DNA of 64,000 nt. It comes from Cadophora sp. MPI-SDFR-AT-0126 (lineage: Eukaryota; Ascomycota; Leotiomycetes; Helotiales; Ploettnerulaceae). The translations under genes and the position numbers were made by a program. The stretch covers positions 1,404,115 to 1,468,114 of the forward strand of contig JAGMVK010000015.1 in assembly GCA_020747065.1 (NCBI GenBank), given 5' to 3'. This document shows positions 25,801 through 35,958 of the stretch, one piece after another; position 1 is the stretch's first letter; every line of letters begins with the position of its first letter. The notes beneath the pieces are model-generated. The model made no database searches, was not told where the DNA came from, and saw nothing but the letters and a program-made list of their open reading frames with translations.

Positions 25801-28800
25801 TTAATCTTAGAGATTTACGCGACTATCTTATTAATTAGAGGAATAAGGTACGAGTACTTCTTTAAGAAGGTATTTAGCTTTCAATAATTAACGTATAATC
25901 GCAAGCTATTATCGGCTTTCTTAACGAAGAGAATAAGGGCTATGTACAGCGCGCTTAAAAGCTTGATAAATCCTTTATAAAGGTTATTGATAATATATCG
26001 CTTAGTTTCCGTAAGCTAGTCGTCGGTTATTTATTAAAGAAGTTTAAAAGAGAGGCTACTTCCGGCGTTTATCTTAATTTTATAGTTAGTATTAAGTCGG
26101 TACTTTAGTAGCTCGTCTGAAGCTTTCTTTAAGAAAAGGGGCTTAAACTTCTTGTATTAAGGCGAGAGCTTTTCTCGTATTATATTCTTATTTAATTAAT
26201 AAGACGCTTCCCGGTTTTACTTTAAAGACTAGTTATTATATATGCTAGCTAACTCTACTTCTATAGCTCGCCGATTAAGCTTAGTATTAATCTCTTTTAC
26301 TAAAGTAACGAAGATCGAACTCTCTTATTAATACGAAAAGCAAGCACTTTTCCGTTATCCTCTAAAGTAAAAGCAGCTTATAACGTCTATTAATATAAGA
26401 CTAATATTAATCCTAGTATTAGGGGCCTTTAGTAAGTCGGAAGGCTTAGTGAAATATGTACTAAAGCTCGTATTCTAAGCGATATAGTCGCTTAAGCTCG
26501 TATCTGAGAGAGCGCTCTCTATCTTTTAAAGGCACCGGCGTAAGTCTCGCATAAAACTAAAAAGCTGTCTAAAAGAAGGTGTATTAGTACAAGACTTGCT
26601 CTTCTTCTTCTTTTAAAGTTAGGAGTTAATCTCTGAGAGCTCTTCTTAAGCTATTAGCTAGTCTTGTTATTTAGCGTCTAACTAATAGTCGATTTGCGTA
26701 GCGAAAGAGAACTTTGGCAATTATATAAGAATACGCTTATTAAAGTACGACTATACTGGTATATCCTCTGGCTAATAGATCTAGTTCTGTTCTCTAGCGT
26801 AGTCGAGCTTTAGGTCGTAGTACTTCAGGAATTTATATCTAATTAAAACATCGGTACTCTTTAAGTCTATAACTAGGAAAGGGAAGTTAATTCGTCGGCG
26901 GTTGATAATTATAGTTAAAAAGATAATCGATGTAATAAGGGCGCTAGACTTACTATTATAACCTATAAGTACAATAAAAGTAGGAAGTGTAAGAAAAGAG
27001 ATATTAAAGAGCTTAAAGAACTGAAAGACTACTATCGTACGAATAACTCTAAAGATATTTGCTTTACTATCAATATATGTAGTTAAGTTAATATAATTTC
27101 CATTCTTAGCTAGTTCAATTCTAATTAGAAATTGCTTTCCTTTAATAAGAAAGCGAAAGTCAAAACCTAAGTCCTTTTATATATTATAGCTTATACTGTA
27201 GTATAAGGCTTTGCTATAGCCTAATAGTTTTTTAATATCTTATCTAAAGAGAAGTCGTTTATAACGGCTAATGCGGCGATTTTACGACTTATCTCCTTCT
27301 ACTTTTAAGTAGTCGGGTAGTCCGTAACCTAGTGGTAAAGGCTTTTGCACTTTAAGTACGTAGTACCGGCTGGCGGCGCAGTAGGAGTAGCTGGTCGAGG
27401 CGGAGAAGTTATCGAACGAGGGCCAGGTAAAGAAGATCAGTATCGAGTCGTAGTAAGGGACTAAAAGGCAGGGGAGGTAAAACACTAGTTATCTTTCTTA
27501 AGAATACCGCGAGGGTTCGTAGCGCTAGTGTTAAAGGAGACGCTTTGCGGTGTCTTACGGGCGAGAGCGGCTCTTTCGGTAGCGATATTTCGTAGCTCGC
27601 GGTTCGATACAGCTAAGAACTTATCTAAAGCGGCGTAGTCTCCTTTGAATTCGTACTTCTTAGTACGAATATCGTACTTAAGCTTATTCGAGACTTTCTT
27701 GCATACGTCCTTAAACTAACGAAGAGGAGAAATCTTATCAATAATCGTATATAATATGAATTTCGTACGGAACTCATTATATATTATATTACTTATTTGA
27801 AGTTAGTTATACTTAAGCTTAGCTCCTTGTACCTTATTATAATTATAGAAACACTAGTTTAAGGCCGTCAAAACGTCGGCCGCTTCGTTGAAGTCTCTAG
27901 CGAAGTCGGGATCTATTCGCTAAAAGATAACTTTCTTAGCTTCTCTCTCTATACATTCAAAGTAAGTATAGACCTGTGATTCACCGGTAACGAAGTTACC
28001 TAAGTACTTTTAGATAAAAAGCTTTATATCTATCTTTCACGTATCGTACTTAATCTTACTCTTATAATCGCTAAAAGGGGTACGCGAGTACTTGATCTTA
28101 TAAGGCTCGATAATAGGGATAGCGGGGTTTAGTCGAGGGAGGTAGTAGTCGGCAATTGGCTAGAGGTCCGCTATAAGAGCGCGAGTTTAAACGCTCTGGC
28201 GACGGCGTAGTAGTTGCTTATCGTGGGTTAGCGGCTTCGTAAGTAGTAAGAGCCTTCGTAACGGCTATTCGTACGAGGTTATCGACCGCGGCCTGCTAAG
28301 CGGAGGTAAAGTTCTTTATAATGCGAATAGGCTCTAGCAACGCGTCGTAGAATCGCTAAGGTCTAGAGTTAGACTTAAAATCAAAGTCGAAATTCTCTTC
28401 GCGAGTCTCGATTAAAGATGTAAGTGTATTATTAAAGCCTAGTTGTACGGAGGCGCTTCTTTCTCTGGAGCTTTGTTGACGAGGAGGAGAGCTAAGAGTA
28501 GGGGTCTCGGGTAAGGGTAATAACGCGGGGTAAGAAAAAAGAGGTGTTTATTATTAATCGGATATAGGACTTCGAAATAAGATAGCGCGTCGAATCTTAT
28601 ACGCGGACCTAAACAAGAATAAGGTTTACATAGATATTTATTTTAGTAGTCGTGCTAGCGAGTATAAGAAGTAACGCGCTGTAAAGCGACAATACGAAGT
28701 TCTCTAGCTTCTTTCAAAAATACTTTAGCCGACGGTTCGACTAGAAGGCATCTACTAAGTAAGTATGATAGCGAAATCTGTATATTGCAAGTAGCGATAC

Positions 28801-28840
28801 GTTCGAATTAGCTGAGTTAATATTACGCTTCGCAGCGGTA
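22870..28840 (-). pseudogene. Element C gypsy gag-pol, RIP-destroyed
   Basis: The reverse complement around 25.6-25.8 kb reads KIFIKLDI-QAFHYIRI, then TTFRTRYSTYKYKVLPFGLT and NEPTTF-RFINKILIKYLNDF, a clear Ty3/gypsy reverse transcriptase. Other pol blocks mirror element A. Gag-side sequence lies at about 26.9-28.5 kb. A GC-richer patch at 27.29-27.48 kb gives a 67-codon minus-strand frame, but it is only a surviving window of the dead gag-pol. Confidence 0.75.
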
Positions 28841-28860
28841 GGGGGATTAGTCTTTTCTTA

Positions 28861-29116
28861 TGTTACGGCTAATCTAGGGTTAATACGACGGCTGGCTGCA
28901 AGTAGTGTAGACTTAAGTTTATATATATTTAGGCCTTAAGCTACGCTAAGTATCTAAAAGAAAAGATAAGAAGGAAAAGAGAGCTTTTTATAAGAGGAAG
29001 CTTAAGTATATATATAAAAGGGACTATCCCTATTTAGCTTAGTGCTAGTACTGTTTCTTTATTCCTTATTCTTCGGCTATTCACAAGGTTACTCCTATTC
29101 ACGTACGATCGTAACA
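28861..29116 (-). repeat. 5' LTR of element C (right on the plus strand)
   Basis: 256 bp with intact TGTTAC..GTAACA ends; less mutated at the termini than the left copy. Confidence 0.84.
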
Positions 29117-30177
29117 CGAAGTATAATTAAAAAAAGGCGTTAAATTACGCCGGGAATATTTAGTATAAAAAACAGCTCGAATAATACCTCTTAATTAAAT
29201 TAAAAGAGTATTAACGTACGAAAGCTAATATATTATAAGCTACTAAAGTATAATACGCTTTTATATAAAAGCAATATTATGTTTTAATATAGCTAAGATT
29301 ATTTATTGCAATGTATTATAATATAATAAGCTTAATTACTGCTCTCTAATAATAAGTATTGAGTAGGCGTTAGCGTTAGTAATAGCTAGCGCGGTATTAA
29401 CGGCGTTAAAAAGAACAAGGGCCTTATACGATATTTGTTCTTAAATAGAAGAAACTAAAGCTTTGTACGAAGAGCTATATCCTGGGGATAAGAGCTAGCT
29501 CGTACGAAGAGAAAAAAGGAATTAATATAATATAATATAATATAATATAATATAATATAATATAGCTACGTAGGCGTTAGTACTATTTCACTAGTGTTAT
29601 AGTAGGTGTGCGAAGCTAATCTCAAGAAGGTAGACTTCGTACGAAAAAGAGTATTTACTTAATTATAATAGTAGTAGTAATAGTGTTATAATCTTCGGAA
29701 GACTTTTTGTTAATACATAGCGACAACGAATCAGATTATCTCATAGGTAAGGCGAAAAAAGAAAACGCCGATTCGTACGAAGCTATCTTAAGTCGTATAG
29801 AAAATATCTGAAGAAAAAGAAAGTTATACAAAGAAAAGGAAAGGGACTTATTATTATTATTACTATTATTACTATTAGTTAAAGAAGAAGAAAAGAAGAA
29901 AAGAAAAGGGAATTTAAGAAATCTCTTTTATACGTAAGAAAAGCTAATAATTAGCTAACGAGAGATATACGAAGAAAAAACAAAGTCGTTTCTTCTTAAA
30001 CTAGTTACTATTCAACGTAGCGAGCCGAAGTTATATACGGCACGTGCTTCGTACGAAAAGAGAAGAAGAGCTAAGGATAATATACTAAGTTATATGTACT
30101 TCGTACGAAAGAAAAAAAGAAGAAAGTAAGAGAGTTTTTCTTTTAATAAAAAGAAGAGTTATTAATATTAAAATAGC
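29117..30177. other. Right-hand internal part of element B, with a (TATAA)n microsatellite
   Basis: Non-coding RIPed sequence between element C and the 3' LTR of B. It contains a (TATAA)-type microsatellite at about 29524-29565 and repeated CGTACGAA words (about 29.19, 29.50, 29.64, 29.78, 30.05 and 30.11 kb). No gene is readable. Confidence 0.6.
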
Positions 30178-30439
30178 TGTAGCTAAAGGGTATTCTCTTT
30201 TGCTAATAGCTTCTAAAGGTAATTGTATCTTCTAGCCTAACAAAGCTTAGTTTTATACCTTACCTTTTAGTTTTATATAAGTAACGCTTGCATAAGCTAT
30301 AGGATTTAGTACTTAATATATTTAAAATAATTTTCTCTTTTATTCAAAAAAGATACACGGAATATACTTAATTAAACTTTACTTGTTATATTCTTTATTA
30401 CTCTAATATCAGGTATCGAACCTTGGTTAGATACTAACA
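30178..30439 (+). repeat. 3' LTR of element B
   Basis: 262 bp; begins TGTAGCTAAAGGG and ends GATACTAACA. Element A sequence resumes directly after it with integrase coding. Confidence 0.8.
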
Positions 30440-30449
30440 ATTATATTAT

Positions 30450-31950
30450 TAATTAAGTTATTAAAGCTAATAAGATCGTAGAGTCGCTAAAGCTTCTTCG
30501 GGAGAAAGTAAGAGACTACTACTTGGATTACAAGCTAATGTATGGAAAGCTCTATTTCTAAGAACGACTAGAAGTTCTTTTAAAGCTAATAAAGCTTTAT
30601 ACTTCTCTGATTTATTACATGCACGCTTAATCTTCGGTTGCTTATATCGGAATTAATAAGATACAAGTAATATTAAGATTAAAGTACTATTAGAATAAAC
30701 TAGTCGTCGATGTTATTTAATATATTACGAATTATAATTACTTTTATATAAAGGCTCACAGGGATAAAACCTCTGGTTTCTTGTATCTTTTGCTTATTCT
30801 AGCGAGATTATATTAGTATTTTACAATAAACTTCACGAAGCTACCGCTAAATAAAGCTGGTTATAATATAGTATTCGTAGTTATAAATAAACTAATTAAG
30901 AAATCGATATTTATTCTATGTTATAAGACGATTATAGCAAAGTAAATAATCGAATTATTTCTTGTTTATTAGTTCTAATACTTTAATATACCAGATTTTA
31001 TAATCTCTGATTAAGGCTTTTAATTCGTTTTCAGCTTTTAGAAGAAGTATTACCAAGTCTTAAGAACTAAAGTAAAGCTAATTATAATATATAACTTAAA
31101 CGTTAACGGCTAAACAAAGGTTATAAATTAATACATTAAGTAGCGATTACAGCTTTTCTGTATGTATTATTAAGATAACTAGAGCGCGCTTTTACTTATT
31201 ATAAATATCGCGCAGTTAATGTTACTCCACGAATCGCTAAGTAATATCTTATTATTCTAAGTCTTTAATAATTACGAGCCGTATATTTCTTTTGCTATAT
31301 ATAATCCGGAACCTTCTTAATCAGCTACGAAGAAGTTAAATAAGAAAAACGCAATTAAGCTTACGACGCGTATATAAGACGTAATTAAATTTACGCAAGC
31401 CTTTTTATAAGTATAGTAGAATAAGATAAAACAACTTGCGGACTATAATCGGCGATTAGTTGATTAAGATAAAAGTAATATAATTATAATAAACACGCAG
31501 AATTAAAAGCTAGATAAGCTTTCTTAAAAGCTATTTATTAAATAATATAGTCTAGTTAAAATCATATGAAAAGTCAGTAAGAGCTAAAAAGTAAAGCTAC
31601 TAAAAGATTAGTAAATACACCCGGTCTTTTACTTATACTCGCTACGTAAATATATTACCGACCCTTTGCTAGGGCAAGCCCACTAAGTACTAGAGCTAAT
31701 TCAGCTATTACTAAAGTAAAATAAATAAGAGATTGAAGTAATATTAGGCTTAAAGCTAATAAGCTTAAAGCTTAAATATTATATTAAGTAATTAAATATA
31801 GACAAAGATCTAAAGTAGTACTTATGCTTTAACGCTATAACTATACCTTATTTAATTAAGGTATTTCACTTGCGTAACTCTTAGGCTAAAGGACCCTTAA
31901 GAGCTTTACTTAAGTAGTTAAAGGCTTATAACGCTAGAATTAATAATTAC
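30450..31950 (+). pseudogene. Element A integrase and chromodomain, RIP-destroyed
   Basis: Continues element A after element B. Frames with stops read VIKANKIVESLKLLREKVRD, LDYKLMYGKLYF-ERLEVLL, then the integrase core AHRDKTSGFLYLLLI, KAGYNIVFVVINKL, KKSIFILCYKTI, PDFIISD-GF-FV (second catalytic Asp region) and DN-SALLLIINIAQLMLLHES. A later stretch (EIEVILGLKLISLKLKYYIK, then FNAITIPYLIKVFHLRN) has the layout of a C-terminal chromodomain, which places element A among the chromoviruses. Confidence 0.82.
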
Positions 31951-32019
31951 AACAACTTGAAAGACGATAAAGTTATAATAGTAATTGCGAGGACGTAATT
32001 TTTTGAAGAAGAGAAGTAA

Positions 32020-32308
32020 TATTACGATAGCACGTGAATAGAAAGCTACTTACCGGTAAATAAGCGTATAAAGGAATAACTGGAGGACAAAGAACAAGGA
32101 ACAGCGACTGCGCTAGTCTTAATTAATAAAATTAACTAGTCTGCGCCACTTCTTATATATATACTTAAGCTCTCTTTTATAGAAAGCTCTCTTTTCCTCT
32201 TCGTCTTTTCTTCTAAATACGTAGCGTAGCTATTAGTCTAAATACAATAGACTTAAAACTGCGTTACTTGCAGCCAGCTGTCGTATCAACCTCTAGTTAG
32301 TCGTAATA
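32020..32308 (+). repeat. 3' LTR of element A
   Basis: 289 bp, exactly the length of the 5' LTR. Begins TATTACGATAG (ancestral TGTT) and ends GTCGTAATA, directly preceded by the purine tract GAAGAAGAGAAG. Confidence 0.86.
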
Positions 32309-32803
32309 GTCAAAAGATAATTAGTTTAGAAAAAGAAGTGATTTTAGCAATAGCCTACTAAAAAGCGCTATACTCTAAAAAGCGAGATCTTGAATTCATA
32401 TATTAATATTATATTAAAATTAACGAGTATCAAAAGATATTTTAAATAGTTTATTTAATAAAATCTAATTAGATTCCTCGTGCAAATTAAGGATATTTGC
32501 ATTTACAGCCCCTCTCAGCGATGCGCTAGTATATCTTGGCGCCAAGAGTCTCATGACTTTTTGCGGCGACATCCGTATGCCTGAGCCCGACATCATCAGC
32601 TGATGCGGCCCAACTCCCGAGATCCGTCCCTTCAGCAAGGGAACGAGAACATAACATGAACGCGCTGAAACCTCCAAATCAACCTCGACCTGCCAACACA
32701 ACACCCACTCCTCTCCCTCACTACATCGGAATCAACGCAATACCGCTACTCCAACTTAATCAGGAAGTTCGTGGACTGGATTACACAACACGAGGATAGG
32801 ATA

Positions 32804-34110
32804 ATGACCGTTCAAACCCGCTCCTCGCCCCAACTCAAACTCCACGTCACGCCTCCATCCAGCTTTACCACCCATCCCCTCACACCTCCTCCGACCGATG
32901 AGAAATCGCCTACAGTCTTACGCATTATCAGAGATATCCGCAGGCGGAAAGCGGAAGTCGGCGCTGGCGCCGGCATAGGCAAGACCAAATTACCGGCTCC
33001 GGTTCCATGGACAGCGTATTCGTTGGACGCCGAGGCATATACGGAATTGTTGCGCCGATTCGAGTGTGATGAGAACTTGGCTGCGTTTGTGGATCACGAA
33101 CTGAGGTGTGTATACCCTGAACTAGAAGTAGGACACAAAATTCTAGGAGCTGGGGGGCAACGGGAGAATAGATGGCGCCAAATAGCTGATGTGCTGCGAC
33201 GACAGATTCGATTACTTCCCCTCTACCCGCCGCCTCATCCTTCGAATGCCGACAGCTGTGCACGAATACTTCATCCATTTCGTCGTCCAAGAGATCAGAA
33301 CACAACTCGGCGCTTTCACAGGTTCTTCAGGCGCCTTTGCTAAAGATGTCAAGTTCGGCGGATCTACACGCATCAGTTTCGATGACTCCGAGTACGGCTG
33401 TCATGATCCAGATGGACAATTCAAGCACGAGAATGCACAATACCCCGGCGTGGTAATCGAGGTGTCGTATTCGCAGAAGAAGAGGGATTTGCCGCATCTA
33501 GCGGACGAATATATCCTAGGGAGCGACGCGAATATCCAGTGTGTAATTGGGCTGGATATTGAGTATGGAGGGAAGGGGAAGGCGAAGATGGCGACGTGGT
33601 CAGTGTGGGAGCCTGTAGTTGAGGAGGGAGATAACGGGAGGAAGGAATTGGTTGCGAAACAAACTGTTCACAACACGGTATGTTCTCTCTTGCGTACTCG
33701 CTCGATAGTACAAATCTAACCAGCCCGCCCAGGTCTTCCGCACACCCACTGGTACTCCCCCCTCCCCCTCGAACCAAACTCTCGAAATCCCCCTCCGGGC
33801 ATTCGCACCCTCGTCCTGCTACTCAACCGACCCTCCACAAGGCAGTATCATCATACCCGCGGCAAAGTTATATACATTCTTGGCAAATGCAGAGAAGACA
33901 GGTTTGATGCTTGTCGAGAAAAAGGGTCTTGTTGTGCCTGCGAAGATGAAGACTTGGGGGGCAAAGCGAAGAAGGGAGATTACCCCAGAGGAGGAACTGC
34001 TAGCGAGGGATGAGAAGAGGTTCAAAACTGAGGAGGATAGCCTAGTAGAGAAGGAGGAGGCTGATGACGCAAGCTGGGGTAAAGGGAGTGCAGCGAGTGA
34101 TGTGAGTTGA
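32804..34110 (+). CDS. Predicted PD-(D/E)XK/Uma2-like protein, 383 aa, three exons
   Basis: Exons 32804-33105, 33206-33677 and 33733-34110. Introns are 33106-33205 (GTGTGT..CAG, 100 bp) and 33678-33732 (GTATGT..CTAAC..CAG, 55 bp); both joins keep the frame. The N-terminus (SSPQLKLHVTPPSSF, TPPPTDEKSP) is a low-complexity lead-in, followed by an acidic/basic helical region. The core has an HDPD motif (residues 167-170) and PGVVIEVSYSQKKRDL (181-196), with a following DEYILGS and GLDIEYGG. An Asp, an E-x-[SK] strand and a conserved Lys resemble the PD-(D/E)XK fold of Uma2-type proteins; I infer this from motif order. The C-terminus is Lys/Glu-rich (residues ~305-383). It belongs to a widespread uncharacterised fungal family. 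The gene has no RIP stops. ATG 32804 was preferred because upstream in-frame starts are GTG. Confidence 0.8.
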
Positions 34111-34157
34111 GTAGTGATACAAGGAGGAGGAGTACACCGATTCTTTGGTTCCATCAA

Positions 34158-34380
34158 AAGTTGACGAGAGGACCCTGGCTGGAATTGACACAAAGAGAAG
34201 TCTGCGAGACGATCCATGGCTGAGATAGGATACAGATGGAAGTGAGTCTGCGAGACGATTCTGGGCTGAGTTGGGAGACAGAGTGAAGTAAATCCGCGAG
34301 ACAATTTTTGGCCAAGAAAGGGTAAAGAGGGAAGTCTGCAAGACGGTTCCAGGCGGGAGATGGGATACAATAGAGACTTC
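34158..34380. repeat. Degenerate minisatellite, ~45-bp unit, about five copies
   Basis: Units share GTCTGCGAGACGATT- or TGACGAGAGGACC-like starts followed by GGCTGAGxTxGGATACAGA. Copies begin near 34160, 34199, 34244, 34290 and 34332. It lies just downstream of the previous gene and explains the long minus-strand open frames there. Confidence 0.7.
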
Positions 34381-35958
34381 AAGATTGGAAAACAATGGAG
34401 GCAGACACAGGCTTGTGAGGTCATCGAGCAAAGGAAGGGAAGTAAATAGGGATAAGGTCTCTACAGCCAATATCACATCTGTCCTACATTACTTATCATT
34501 CCTGTCTGTCTGTCTGTAATTTGATTAGTGAGAAGTAATAATTCATGTCCCTGGATACGATGTACTTGTGGTGAAGTGGAGTGAAGTGGAAGAATAACAA
34601 AACTAGCGACAACACATCCTTATTATGAAAAGAGAGAAAGGGGGGGGGGGAGAATCTAATTCGATTCGAATTGATTCCCAAACAACGAACGAAGATAAAA
34701 GGGTAAGCAATAAGAAACTGTTCCAGTCACCAACAAAGAGATTCCATTCCGTCCCATCTCATCCATCCAATCATCTATTTAATTATTTTCCTATCCGTCT
34801 AGTATCCATCCTCTACAAGCACTATGATTCATCGCTTCCCTTCTATACTTAGCTAGCTACCAAAATAGAAAAACGTCAAACCAACCTCCCTTAGCAAAGC
34901 ACTCGTCGAGGATGGGTGCGGTGAGGGCACTATTGTGATGGTTTTGGAGGGCGACGGTAGTAGTCACGATAATTAGTTTGTGGAAGAGGTGAGACTGCGA
35001 GAGGTTCGAGATAATGCTGAAGTCGAAATTGGAAGGGATTCAAGACTATACTGACATCGAGATTGCGCTGATGTCGAGACTTGCGCGAGGTTGAGAATAC
35101 GAGAGAACTTTAAAAGTGTGCTACGTGAAATCAAGTGGAAGTTTTTTTTATAAGATGGCGAAGTTGTACTTGCAGTTGGAAATAGTAGATACAAAAATTT
35201 AAAGTGGAGGTGAGGTGAAGGTAAAGGTAGGGTGAGATGCCTTGGAGATGATTTATACGTTCGCGTTGGTGTTTATCCTGGATAGACGGCATGTCTGCCT
35301 ATCCGTTTATACTGCGCTGTACTGAGCTGTGCTGTGTTGTGCCGTAGGCTTGAATAGAGAAGAGAGGGGAGGAGTGAGAAAATGAGAAAATAGAGGTTCA
35401 AAGTAATAAAAGATCGAGAGAGAGTAAATAAAGGGCCTTGTGAATTAAAGTAGACGCGAAGAGCGATAGCATAGATATATTAGTTTGCACGAGAGCACGT
35501 GCTGATTACCTATTTTAACTATTCTTTTTATAAATAAAAGTCAACATCGCTTGAAGTAGCGTGCCTAGTTACAGACATCTTGAATAAAAGCCCAATAATC
35601 ACAAATCTTTAACGATATATAATAACTGAGACTTCACTTCCCGGTCTACAAGTTCTTAAGCGATTAGAGAATAAGCTACCGGCGCCCAGGCAACGTGAGC
35701 AAAATTAATTATATAAATCAATTAATATTTGATTAATTTAATTTGATTTGATTTGATTTTGATTAATCAAGATTTTACTTGATTTAAATATAATTAATAG
35801 CTATTAATCAAATCAAATCAAATCAAATAATTTTTTACGCTGTTATCCTGTAACTATTCATCCATCCTCCTCTCGAACAATTCCCAAATCAAAAGAGCTA
35901 TTAAAAAAAAGAGAGAAGAAGAAATTCCACTAACATCACAGAGAAACTTCAACCTACC
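34381..35958. other. Intergenic region, no gene found
   Basis: Contains a (CTGT)n stretch at about 34502, a G-run at 34640-34650, and AT-rich DNA from about 35400. A palindrome with (TTGAT)n arms is listed separately. No consistent coding frame, RNA gene or mobile-element border was seen. Confidence 0.5.
35728..35832. repeat. Large AT-rich inverted repeat with (TTTGA)n arms
   Basis: Left arm 35734-35766 (TTTAATTTGATTTGATTTG then ATTTTGATTAAT) is nearly the reverse complement of the right arm 35803-35832 (ATTAATCAAATCAAATCAAA then TCAAATAA), with a ~37-nt spacer that can itself fold partly. It sits about 125 bp past the stop codon of the propeller gene and could be a transcription-end or cruciform structure. 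Confidence 0.7.

Larger units (their letters stand above)
22589..29116 (-). mobile_element. Element C: second Ty3/gypsy copy, inverted, inserted into element B
   Basis: Two 256-bp LTRs (22589-22844 and 28861-29116) begin TATTACGG/TGTTACGG and end GTAATA/GTAACA. Flanking 5-mers are CAAAG (22584-22588) and CGAAG (29117-29121), differing by one G to A change as RIP would cause. A polypyrimidine run just right of the left LTR (TCTCCCCTCCTTTG) is the polypurine tract of a minus-strand element. Reversed, the LTRs match those of element A, and the sequence inside its 5' LTR matches A's (TAAGAAAAGACT). Total 6528 bp. Confidence 0.88.
15735..30439 (+). mobile_element. Element B: Ty1/copia retrotransposon inserted into element A
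   Basis: Two 262-bp LTRs (15735-15996 and 30178-30439) align along their length (TAGCTAAGGGGTATTC, TTTAGTTTTATA, GATACACGGAATATACTTAA, GTATCGGA), ending ACTAATA/ACTAACA. The 5-mers outside are ATAAT and ATTAT, a 4/5 match that is not a clean RIP difference, so the duplication is only suggestive. Insertion falls between RNase H and integrase of element A. Internal coding is fungal copia (Gag, pol, RNase H). Without nested element C it is about 8.2 kb, longer than a typical copia, so further small insertions are likely. Confidence 0.82.
10871..32308 (+). mobile_element. Element A: Ty3/gypsy chromovirus, RIPed and split by nested insertions
   Basis: Bounded by two 289-bp LTRs (10871-11159 and 32020-32308) that begin TGTTACGATAG/TATTACGATAG and end GTAATA-like (ancestral TGTTAC..GTAACA). 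Flanking 5-mers are ATTAA (10866-10870) and GTCAA (32309-32313), which differ only by G to A and C to T, as expected for one target duplication altered by RIP. Gag, RT and RNase H lie at 11.7-15.7 kb; integrase and chromodomain lie at 30.45-31.9 kb. A polypurine run (GAAGAAGAGAAG) sits just before the 3' LTR. Removing inserted element B leaves about 6.7 kb, a normal gypsy length. Confidence 0.88.

Noticed and set aside
29524..29565. (TATAA)n tract considered as a promoter or centromere-type repeat
   Set aside because: A short simple microsatellite inside a dead retroelement; no further support.
33819..34476. Minus-strand ORFs of 201 and 144 codons
   Set aside because: They are antisense to the third exon of the 32804 gene and to the minisatellite; the sense strand has the better-supported coding structure.
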